Shown here piece by piece: positions 1 to 6,308 of a stretch of 7,324 nt of DNA (positions within the stretch are counted from its first letter, which is position 1; each line of letters begins with the position of its first letter). This DNA is from an uncultured Pelagibacteraceae bacterium. Its GTDB lineage: Bacteria > Pseudomonadota > Alphaproteobacteria > Pelagibacterales > Pelagibacteraceae. Under the pieces are notes generated by a model, which worked only from the letters and a program-made list of their open reading frames with translations, was not told where the DNA came from and searched no databases. Both the position numbers and the translations under genes were made by a program. The stretch is taken from contig CACANV010000035.1 in NCBI GenBank assembly GCA_902533955.1, forward strand, positions 1 through 7,324. The letters run 5' to 3'.

Positions 1-1
1 T

Positions 2-547
2 TGTGAAATCTATGGGGGAGTAGATATATTAATTTCTAATGCTGGTACTGCCATTGGTGGGTCAATTGCAGAAGTTGATGATAAAATTTTAAGAAAAAGT
101 TTTGAAGAAAACTTTTTCTCTCACCAAAATTGTGCCTCGGAAGCAATAAAAATAATGAAAAAACAAAATATCAATGGATGCTTGTTGTTTAATATATCTA
201 AGCAATCTGTAAACCCAGGTAAAAATTTTGGTCCCTACGGCCTTCCAAAATCAGCACTTTTAAGTTTATGTAAACAATATGCAATCGATTATGGGTCCTT
301 TGGAATTAGATCTAATGGTATTAATGCTGACAGGATAAGAAGCGGTTTATTAAATGACAATATGATAAGATCAAGGGCAAGGGCAAGAGAGGTTTCTACT
401 GAACAGTATATGAAAGGAAACTTGCTTTTAAACGAAGTTAAAGCAGATGATGTAGCTAAAGCATTTTTTCACCTAGCAGTTTCAAAGAAAACTACAGGCG
501 CTGTACTAACTGTAGATGGTGGTAACATAGCTGCTTCAATGAGATAA
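2..547 (+). CDS. Bifunctional aldolase/short-chain dehydrogenase, C-terminal SDR part (5' end outside window)
   Basis: The reading frame is open from base 2 and gives 181 residues to the TAA at 545-547, so the gene began upstream. Seen: an SNAG motif (bases 35-46) typical of the SDR cofactor-binding fold, a catalytic Ser at 197-199, and the YxxxK pair with Tyr at 236-238 and Lys at 248-250. The spacing Ser-13-Tyr-4-Lys is canonical. The stretch NPGKNFGPYGLPKSAL, the following NADRIRSGLL and the ending TVDGGNIAASMR match my memory of the RhaD/RhaE-like bifunctional class II aldolase/SDR family, usually close to 700 residues. That would put the aldolase half and the Rossmann glycine motif off the left edge. 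Members cleave a phosphorylated deoxy-sugar to DHAP plus an aldehyde and oxidise the aldehyde with NAD; the substrate here is unknown. An ATG at 155 is internal and should not be taken as the start. A stand-alone SDR is the alternative. Confidence 0.85.
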   Translation, partial: CEIYGGVDILISNAGTAIGGSIAEVDDKILRKSFEENFFSHQNCASEAIKIMKKQNINGCLLFNISKQSVNPGKNFGPYGLPKSALLSLCKQYAIDYGSFGIRSNGINADRIRSGLLNDNMIRSRARAREVSTEQYMKGNLLLNEVKADDVAKAFFHLAVSKKTTGAVLTVDGGNIAASMR

Positions 548-556
548 AATTTCTTT

Positions 557-1333
557 ATGAACTTTTATAAACCAAAAAATTTACCAAAAATAATGATTGC
601 CCCTAATGGAGCTAGACCAACTAAAAAAGATCATACTGAAGTCCCAGTAACAATTGATGAAATTGTCTATACAGCAAAATCTTGTTTTAATGCAGGAGCT
701 GGTGGAATTCATTTTCATTTAAGGGATGAAAATGGAAAACATATATTAGATTCAGAAATGTGTTTAAAAGCATTAGAAAAATTACAGTTAAATGTTCCTA
801 AAATGCATTTACAAATTACAACAGAAGCTATTGGCAAGTATTCGCCAAAGGAAATGAGAAAACTTGCTTATGAAGTAAATCCCCCAGGTATATCAATAGG
901 TTTAAGAGAAATGATACCTTCTAAAAAACCAACTGAAGATGATATTAAATTATATAAATCTCTCACTAATTCAGGGACAATAATTCAAAATATCTGCTAC
1001 GAACCAGAAGATATAGATTTACTCTCAGATTTATTGGAAAAAGCTAATATATCTAAAAATGGAACTTGGTGCTTATTTGTGATTGGGCATTATTCAGGCA
1101 AAATTAGTGATCCTAAAAAAATTAAGTTATTTTTAGATAAATTAAAAAAAAATAATCTAAATGCAGATTGGGCAGTGTGCGCATTTGGAAAAGAGGAAAT
1201 GAGTTGCCTTAAGGAAGCTATAAATTTTGGTGGCAAAATAAGAGTTGGATTTGAAAATTCAATGCTTATGCCAAATGGAAAATTGGCTCCTAATAACCAC
1301 TCAAAAGTAGAAGAAGTTAAAAAACTATTTTAA
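557..1333 (+). CDS. Beta-keto acid cleavage enzyme (BKACE, DUF849 family)
   Basis: 258 residues, complete. The family are zinc-dependent TIM-barrel enzymes that condense a beta-keto acid with acetyl-CoA, giving acetoacetate plus a new CoA ester; the founding member is the 3-keto-5-aminohexanoate cleavage enzyme of lysine fermentation. Seen: IMIAPNGARPTKKDH at residues 12-26, the metal-binding HxH in GGIHFHLRD (His52, His54), TTEAIGKYSP at 88-97, and the C-terminal KIRVGFENS (227-235) with the conserved Arg and Glu. It is at the short end of the family, of which many members are 270-310 residues, but no hallmark motif is missing. The ATG at 557 is 9 bases past the upstream stop and in the same frame; only a weak GAGA (541-544) precedes it, so translation is probably coupled. 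The substrate cannot be read from sequence; neighbourhood suggests a catabolic step with the aldolase/SDR. Automatic annotation as 3-keto-5-aminohexanoate cleavage protein would be over-specific. Confidence 0.9.
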   Translation: MNFYKPKNLPKIMIAPNGARPTKKDHTEVPVTIDEIVYTAKSCFNAGAGGIHFHLRDENGKHILDSEMCLKALEKLQLNVPKMHLQITTEAIGKYSPKEMRKLAYEVNPPGISIGLREMIPSKKPTEDDIKLYKSLTNSGTIIQNICYEPEDIDLLSDLLEKANISKNGTWCLFVIGHYSGKISDPKKIKLFLDKLKKNNLNADWAVCAFGKEEMSCLKEAINFGGKIRVGFENSMLMPNGKLAPNNHSKVEEVKKLF

Positions 1334-1338
1334 AAAGA

Positions 1339-1920
1339 TTAATTTATTTCTTCATAAAAGTCTTTTTGCAATGTTTCAATTCTAGCAATTAATTTCAGAT
1401 TTTTGTCAGTTATTGCAATTTCACCAGAATCTGTATGAATATTTAAAAGTTCTTCTATTACAACATAATGTGTTATTAGAATTAAATTTTTATCTCCTTT
1501 CCAATTATTAATAAATTTTCCTAATTCAATCATTTGCTGTTTTTTATTTTTAAAAAATTTCTCTTGGTAAAAAGAATTTAAAGCACTAAAAGTTTTAAAC
1601 TCATTAAAAGCATATTTTGCTGTGTCTTTACACCTACACCATTCACTAGTTAAAATTTGATCTATTGGAATATTAATTTTTTTAAAAAATAAACCTATAT
1701 TTTTTGACTGATTTATTCCAATATTGTTTAAATTTCTTTGAGAGTTGCAATTTTTTAAATCAAAATTATCTGGATCTCCATTTCCAGGTGCTAAAGCATG
1801 TCTAATAAAAATTAATTTTCCTCCATCTTTTAAAGAGGTAATTATATGTGGGTCAGCTAATGTTTTTTCATAAATAAAAAATGATAGATAAAAAAAGATT
1901 AATAATTTAATGTATTTCAT
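1339..1920 (-). CDS. Exported histidine phosphatase family protein
   Basis: 193 residues. The N-terminus is a lysine-containing start, then a hydrophobic stretch (about residues 5-17), with a likely cleavage after TLA near residue 22, so the protein is probably periplasmic or membrane-anchored. The phosphatase core begins with FIRHALAPG (38-46), where Arg40-His41 is the RH motif and His41 the expected phospho-acceptor. It continues with the subfamily-like GDPDNFDL...CNSQRNLNNIG, SEWCRC (92-97) supplying a second Arg, and ITHY (149-152) with the second catalytic His151. All core residues of a branch 1-like histidine phosphatase are therefore present. The substrate is unknown; related exported proteins are mostly annotated only as histidine phosphatase family. 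It is convergent with the BKACE gene (5 bases apart) and head-to-head with the uracil-DNA glycosylase gene. No Shine-Dalgarno is visible before the ATG at 1920-1918. Confidence 0.83.
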   Translation of the reverse strand: MKYIKLLIFFYLSFFIYEKTLADPHIITSLKDGGKLIFIRHALAPGNGDPDNFDLKNCNSQRNLNNIGINQSKNIGLFFKKINIPIDQILTSEWCRCKDTAKYAFNEFKTFSALNSFYQEKFFKNKKQQMIELGKFINNWKGDKNLILITHYVVIEELLNIHTDSGEIAITDKNLKLIARIETLQKDFYEEIN

Positions 1921-1922
1921 TG

Positions 1923-2597
1923 ATGCAGTTAAAATTTAAAATATTATGTAACACAATTACTAAATGTAACAAATGTAAAAGATTAGTTGCATTTAGAAAA
2001 AAAATTTCAAAAATTAAGAGAAAACAATTCTTAAATGAAAATTATTGGGGAAAACCAATTACTGGTTTTGGCGATAAACATGGTAAAATACTTTTTGTAG
2101 GACTTGCCCCAGCGGCACATGGAGGAAATAGAACTGGTAGAGTTTTTACTGGAGATAAATCATCAGATTTTCTTTACAAATGTCTTCATAATGTCAAAAT
2201 TTCTAATCAACCTAATTCGGACAATATTAATGATGGATTAAAATTAGATAAAGCTTATATAACAACAGCGCTAAAATGTGTTCCTCCAGAAGATAAACCT
2301 TTAAAAAAAGAATTAGATAATTGTTTTAATTATTTTAATCAAGAAATTGTATTACTTAAAAATTTAAAAGTTATTGTAGCATTAGGAAAAATTGCTTTTG
2401 ATGCTTGTAAATACTTTTATAAATCAAATTATAATTTTAAAGATAAAATTAATTTTGCTCATAACAAAATTTATAATTTACCGAACAACATTCTGCTTAT
2501 TGGTTGTTACCACCCAAGCCCAAGAAATGTTAATACAGGAAGAATTAATGAAAAAAAAATGACTGATTTGTTTAAAAGAGTTTTAAAGCTTATTTAA
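1923..2597 (+). CDS. Family 5 uracil-DNA glycosylase (UDGb), 4Fe-4S
   Basis: 224 residues from the ATG at 1923; a TTG one codon earlier (1920) is possible but would overlap the divergent gene's ATG. The enzyme removes uracil, and in studied UDGb proteins also other deaminated bases, from DNA to start base excision repair. Numbered from the ATG: CNKC (Cys15, Cys18) with Cys119 and Cys134 are the four expected iron-sulfur ligands. Motif A is GLAPAAHGGNRTGR (60-73), diagnostic of family 5 rather than family 4. YWGKPITGFGD (41-51) and the TTALKCVPP segment are typical, and motif B is YHPSPRNVNTGR (196-207) with the active-site His. The length fits the family (about 220-250). No Shine-Dalgarno precedes the start and an in-frame stop lies at 1908-1910, so a leaderless or very short leader is likely. 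It converges on ybgC, with one base between the stop codons. Confidence 0.92.
   Translation: MQLKFKILCNTITKCNKCKRLVAFRKKISKIKRKQFLNENYWGKPITGFGDKHGKILFVGLAPAAHGGNRTGRVFTGDKSSDFLYKCLHNVKISNQPNSDNINDGLKLDKAYITTALKCVPPEDKPLKKELDNCFNYFNQEIVLLKNLKVIVALGKIAFDACKYFYKSNYNFKDKINFAHNKIYNLPNNILLIGCYHPSPRNVNTGRINEKKMTDLFKRVLKLI
1943..1972 (-). promoter_or_regulatory. Possible sigma-70-type promoter for the histidine phosphatase
   Basis: Reading the minus strand, TTGTTA (1972-1967) is followed after 18 bases by CATAAT (1948-1943), about 22 bases before the phosphatase ATG. The site lies inside the first codons of the oppositely oriented glycosylase gene, the only place upstream DNA is available. In DNA this AT-rich such matches arise easily by chance, so this is only a candidate. 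Confidence 0.22.
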
Positions 2598-2598
2598 A

Positions 2599-3000
2599 TT
2601 ATTCTTTTTTTAAAGCTTTTATTAAAACTTCGGGAATTTTAATTGGTTTTCCTTGAGGGTTTACCGTAACCAAACGGATTTTGGCTTCTAAAATTAAATT
2701 ATCTTTATTTTTTATTTTTTGGTCTATTAAAAATGATGCTTTCATGATTGAATTCAAAGAGGAAAAGATTTGAATTTTATCTTCTAATTTTGCTGGATTT
2801 ATAAAATCAATATTGCATGATTTAACCATTATTAATGTATTATATTTACTTAACAATTTTTTATTACTTAAATTGAATGATGCAATCATCTCAGTTCTAG
2901 CTCTTTCTAAAAATTTTAAATAATTTGCATAATAAACTACACCACCAGAATCAGTATCTTCATAATATATTTTTGCTTCATGTTTAAATTCTTTTGACAT
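2599..3000 (-). CDS. ybgC: YbgC-type hot-dog acyl-CoA thioesterase
   Basis: 133 residues from the ATG at 3000-2998. A GTG at 3012 would add four residues but would overlap the preceding gene by 11 bases; the ATG leaves a 1-base gap and an N-terminus like the family's, so I prefer it. Seen: YYEDTDSGGVVYYANYLKFL then ERARTE, the 4HBT-family active-site segment, with the catalytic Asp (Asp17 in this numbering) in DTDSGG. The rest fits one hot-dog fold of usual length (about 130-140). YbgC proteins hydrolyse acyl-CoA, and in many proteobacteria the gene is the first of the tol-pal cluster linked to envelope lipids. Here it is the last gene of a transporter operon and no tol gene follows. It could instead be a paralogue serving another acyl-CoA; the motif favours YbgC proper. 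Confidence 0.88.
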   Translation of the reverse strand: MSKEFKHEAKIYYEDTDSGGVVYYANYLKFLERARTEMIASFNLSNKKLLSKYNTLIMVKSCNIDFINPAKLEDKIQIFSSLNSIMKASFLIDQKIKNKDNLILEAKIRLVTVNPQGKPIKIPEVLIKALKKE

Positions 3001-3001
3001 T

Positions 3002-3628
3002 TTAATTTTCACTCAATATTAAACCTATAATATCTAAAAATACATAGCTAGATAAAGTAGTCATAAATATAATAATAAAAAAATTTATAATTTTCCAAGC
3101 TTTCGAATTAATTAAGTAATTTGAAAAAAATTTAGACGCATAACCTAGAAAGAAAAAAAATAAAAATGAAGCAACTGCAGCTCCTAATCCGAAATAATAT
3201 TTTTGTGAAAATAAAAAGTTTTTAGAAAAATTTCCTAAGAAAAAAACTGTATCTGAATAAACATGTGGATTTAAATACGTAAATCCTAGAGTTTTAGCTA
3301 TTATATTCTTTAAAGATAAATTGCTATTTTCAAATTTTAACTTAGAGCTTTTATATAAAGATCTTACTTTGTTATAAATAAAGTAAATTAAGAAGATAAA
3401 AAGCAATATATTAAAAAATAATTCAACATTTTTTGTGAAATAAATTTTAAAATATTCAAATAAAAATATTCCTAAAAAAATTAGTATTAAATCTGATGTA
3501 GAACAAATTAAACAAACTAAGAAAACATATTGTTTTTTTAATCCTTGTTCAATTACAAAAATATTTTGAGCACCTATAGCTAAAATTAAACTCAATCCTG
3601 TAAAAAAACCAAGAGTTAAAAAACTCAT
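3002..3628 (-). CDS. LysE/ArgO-family amino-acid exporter
   Basis: 208 residues, the usual length of the LysE superfamily (about 200). Members export basic or other amino acids across the inner membrane using ion gradients. Seen: FFTGLSLILAIGAQNIFVIEQG in the first 30 residues, including the hallmark GAQN (19-22), and LGFTYLNPHVYSDTVFFLG (114-132), the LNPH..D.....G signature of the LysE/ArgO branch. Hydrophobic stretches near 3-25, 36-60, 68-86, 144-168 and 178-204 suit the 5-6 helix topology. The ATG overlaps the stop of the MFS gene by 4 bases (ATGA), with no Shine-Dalgarno, which implies translational coupling. No LysG/ArgP-type regulator is adjacent. Export of lysine or arginine is the family expectation, not shown by this sequence. 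Confidence 0.87.
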   Translation of the reverse strand: MSFLTLGFFTGLSLILAIGAQNIFVIEQGLKKQYVFLVCLICSTSDLILIFLGIFLFEYFKIYFTKNVELFFNILLFIFLIYFIYNKVRSLYKSSKLKFENSNLSLKNIIAKTLGFTYLNPHVYSDTVFFLGNFSKNFLFSQKYYFGLGAAVASFLFFFFLGYASKFFSNYLINSKAWKIINFFIIIFMTTLSSYVFLDIIGLILSEN

Positions 3629-4794
3629 TTATTTTTTTTTAGATCTGCATTGATTATAGATAAAACAATTAATATTAAAAAAGGAATACAAAATAAATTT
3701 ACAGTTTTCCAACTTGCGAGAGAAATTAATACACCTGCAAATAAACTGGCTATTGCCATTGAAGAAAAAACTAATAAATCATTAAATCCCTGTGCCTTAA
3801 ACTTTTCTTCTGGCTTATAAATTGTAACTAGTAAACTTGTTCCAGATATAAATAAAAAATTCCATCCCACTCCTAAAAAAATTAGTCCTACAAAATAATT
3901 TAAAAAGGATGGCTCAAATAAACTCATCACTATTGTTAAAATAAAAAACAAAACACCCATATACATCATTTTGCTATATCCATATTTTTTTATTAAATTA
4001 CCTGTAAATATAGAAGGTAAAAACATAGCCAAAACATGAAATTGAAGAACTATGCCTGTTTTTTCTAAACTAAAATTATGAACTATATGCATGCTCATAG
4101 GTGTTGCTGTCATTAAAAAAGACATAACAGCATAAGCAAATGCAGCTGATATTATTGCTTGTAAAAATTTTGGCTCAGAAAGAAATTCAAAGTAAGTTCT
4201 GATTTTATTATTTTCACCTGAAATCAAAGAAACTTCGTTTTTATCTTTAAAAAAAAATAATAAAAATGCTGGCATCAATGTTAGAGATGCCAACGTTAAA
4301 TATGATCCAACGTACAAATAATTACTTATAAAATTCTTGGTATAATTGGCTAAACTTATCCCAAGAAAAGCAGCAACAATTCCAGCAAATAATAAAGTTG
4401 AAATAGCTTTTGGTGCCTTCTCTTTCTGTACGCTTTCAGCAGCAGCAAAACGGTACTGATGATTGAAAGCCATGCTAGCTCCTAAAATAAATTTTGCTAT
4501 GCAAAATATTATAAAACTTTCGATCATTATTGCATATGCACCAATCAAACAAGATATTGAACCTGCAACAGAAGCAAAAACAAATCCGAGTCTTCTACCA
4601 ATTATACTCATTATTTTTGCTGCTATTATTGTAGCTGCTGCAGTACCTATTACATAAATTGATGGAGGAAGAGTAGATAATGTTTTAATAGGACTTAATT
4701 GAGCTCCAATAATGCCACTTATAAAAACAGTTACAGTTGCAGCTGTAAAACCAAATACTTGGCTTGATACCAGCAAAACAAGATTCTTGTTCAT
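3625..4794 (-). CDS. MFS transporter, substrate unknown
   Basis: 389 residues, the normal size for a 12-helix major facilitator protein of the inner membrane. Hydrophobic segments run through both halves, with a central cytoplasmic loop around residues 182-208 (charged, KDKNEVSL to SEPKF). A motif A-like loop between helices 2 and 3 reads KIMSIIGRRLGF (60-71). The second half contains FHVLAMFLPSIFTGNLIKKYG (252-272), a pseudo-repeat of motif A, and GWNFLFISGTSLLVTIYKPEEK (310-331), a pattern I associate with a proteobacterial MFS group usually called generic or AraJ-like. The ATG is 8 bases after the proW stop with no clear Shine-Dalgarno, so it is probably co-transcribed. Efflux or uptake direction and substrate cannot be inferred. 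The abundance of Ala/Gly/Ser makes it slightly richer in GC than the genes to its left. Confidence 0.85.
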   Translation of the reverse strand: MNKNLVLLVSSQVFGFTAATVTVFISGIIGAQLSPIKTLSTLPPSIYVIGTAAATIIAAKIMSIIGRRLGFVFASVAGSISCLIGAYAIMIESFIIFCIAKFILGASMAFNHQYRFAAAESVQKEKAPKAISTLLFAGIVAAFLGISLANYTKNFISNYLYVGSYLTLASLTLMPAFLLFFFKDKNEVSLISGENNKIRTYFEFLSEPKFLQAIISAAFAYAVMSFLMTATPMSMHIVHNFSLEKTGIVLQFHVLAMFLPSIFTGNLIKKYGYSKMMYMGVLFFILTIVMSLFEPSFLNYFVGLIFLGVGWNFLFISGTSLLVTIYKPEEKFKAQGFNDLLVFSSMAIASLFAGVLISLASWKTVNLFCIPFLILIVLSIINADLKKNK

Positions 4795-4802
4795 TATAAA
4801 AG

Positions 4803-6308
4803 TTAAACTCTTTTCTTTCCTTGAACAACTCTATCCAATATTAATGCTACAAATAAAATAGCTACTCCAGCTAGAATGCCCTGTCCTACATTTGCATACT
4901 GTAAAGCTTCAAGAACATCTTGCCCCAAACCTTTTGCGCCAATCAATGAAGCAACTACTACCATGGCCAAACTTAGCATTACTGTTTGATTAACTCCTGC
5001 TAAAATTGAAGGTGTTGCTAAAGGTAAGTCTACTTTTCTTAATAGGTACCATTTAGACGCTCCATAAGCTATTGCAGCTTCTCTTATTGTTTCAGGAACT
5101 CCTCTTAAACCCAATACTGTAAGTCTAACGACGGGTGTTCCTCCAAAAATCATTGTAATAATTACTGCTGCAACTTTTCCTGTTCCAAAAAAAGCAATTA
5201 CTGGAATCATAAATACAAATGCTGGCATCGTTTGCATAAAATCCATTATTGGTCTTATCATTGAATAAAATCTTTGACGTCTTGCACAATAAATTCCAAG
5301 TGGAATTCCAATGGCAATACTTAAAATTGCTGCTGTACCAAGCAAAGCAAGAGTGGTCATAGCTTTAACCCAAAAACCAAGAAAACCCATATAAGCTAAA
5401 AATCCAGCTGAATAAATTGCTGCTCTCGGTCCAGCTGACAAGCCAGTTAATGTTACTATTGTAGTAATAATTACTATCCATGGAGTTTTTACAAATAATA
5501 GTTCTAAGAAATCTAATACTGATCTAATTCCAATTGTTATTGCTGTAAATAAAGCATCACCTTTTAGTACAGCATAATCAAAAATCGTTTCTACCCATTT
5601 TATAGAGGTTAATCTTATGTCAGGATGAGTTGGAAAATCATCCATTATAGTTAAAAAACCAGGGAAACTATAGTGAACAACAGAGAAAAACATTATCACA
5701 GAACTAAAAATTGTACTTGAGATAAAATTTTTGGTTTGCATGCCAGGACTTATTGTTTTATCTGACAACCATTCTGAATATCTTTTTTCTAAAACAGAGT
5801 TAGCCATTATTCCTTGAACAACTTTTATTGAAATTAATAACATTATTCCAAATATAGTTATCCAGATTGCAGAGGCTTCAATTCTTGCAACTTCATCAAT
5901 ATATCCCTGCATAGCATCTTCTAATGATTTAATATTTCGTTTGTAGACATCAACTTTATCTGGATTGTTTGTAATAGCAGCTTCTAATTGTTTATTTCTA
6001 AAAGTAATAGTGGATTGTACTTGTTCAATTTTTTCAACAGCATCTTTGGTTATATTTCCAAATAAACCTCTTATAATTTGGACAACAGAAAAAGTTTCAA
6101 TAATTAAAAAAGCTAACGCCCAATTCCATATATTTCTCATACCAAACCAAATTGGCCCTAGAATTGCTGCGTATAAATTAAATGAAAATGAAAAAGAAGG
6201 TTTGCTTCCAATTTTTTGAAATTCTTTAATATAATATTGAGGATTTGATTTAACAAAATCCGTAATTAGCTCTGATCTAGATGGATTATTGATTTGTTTA
6301 TTCTCCAT
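4803..6308 (-). CDS. proW: ProW-type permease of a quaternary-amine ABC importer, with N-terminal extension
   Basis: 501 residues from the ATG at 6308. A TTG at 6320 is possible, but the ATG has a GAGGG ribosome site 5 bases upstream. The C-terminal 190 residues are a standard binding-protein-dependent permease domain: IGIPLGIYCARR (about 333-344), MQTMPAFVFMIP, and the EAA loop EAAIAYGASKWYLLRK.DLP (410-429) that docks on the ATPase, then GAKGLGQDVL. This is the ProW/OpuAB type for glycine betaine and similar osmolytes. E. coli ProW is about 350 residues; the excess is N-terminal. Residues about 25-80 contain a soluble start then paired membrane segments with FNLYAAILGPIWFGMRNIW, resembling DUF2628. 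Residues about 88-147 are charged and helical, coiled-coil-like. Further membrane segments follow before the core. Paired with ProV by an 11-base overlap. Glycine betaine is the default guess; TMAO, choline or carnitine are alternatives. Confidence 0.88.
   Translation of the reverse strand: MENKQINNPSRSELITDFVKSNPQYYIKEFQKIGSKPSFSFSFNLYAAILGPIWFGMRNIWNWALAFLIIETFSVVQIIRGLFGNITKDAVEKIEQVQSTITFRNKQLEAAITNNPDKVDVYKRNIKSLEDAMQGYIDEVARIEASAIWITIFGIMLLISIKVVQGIMANSVLEKRYSEWLSDKTISPGMQTKNFISSTIFSSVIMFFSVVHYSFPGFLTIMDDFPTHPDIRLTSIKWVETIFDYAVLKGDALFTAITIGIRSVLDFLELLFVKTPWIVIITTIVTLTGLSAGPRAAIYSAGFLAYMGFLGFWVKAMTTLALLGTAAILSIAIGIPLGIYCARRQRFYSMIRPIMDFMQTMPAFVFMIPVIAFFGTGKVAAVIITMIFGGTPVVRLTVLGLRGVPETIREAAIAYGASKWYLLRKVDLPLATPSILAGVNQTVMLSLAMVVVASLIGAKGLGQDVLEALQYANVGQGILAGVAILFVALILDRVVQGKKRV

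Noticed and set aside
155..547. Complete 130-residue protein starting at the ATG at 155
   Set aside because: The same frame is open to the left edge and encodes the upstream SDR motifs (SNAG at 35-46), so this ATG is internal to a longer gene.
1332..1367. Possible hairpin AAAAAGAT / GTCTTTTT between the BKACE and phosphatase stop codons
   Set aside because: Eight pairs, one G-C and one G-U, around a 20-base loop; expected by chance in such AT-rich sequence and mostly inside the phosphatase coding region.
4463..4657. Plus-strand open frame of 64 residues
   Set aside because: It lies antisense within the MFS gene, has the hydrophobic composition expected from reading a membrane-protein gene backwards, and has no ribosome site or family resemblance.
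5965..6219. Plus-strand open frame of 84 residues
   Set aside because: Antisense to the proW N-terminal region, which is itself a convincing coding sequence; no recognisable motif.
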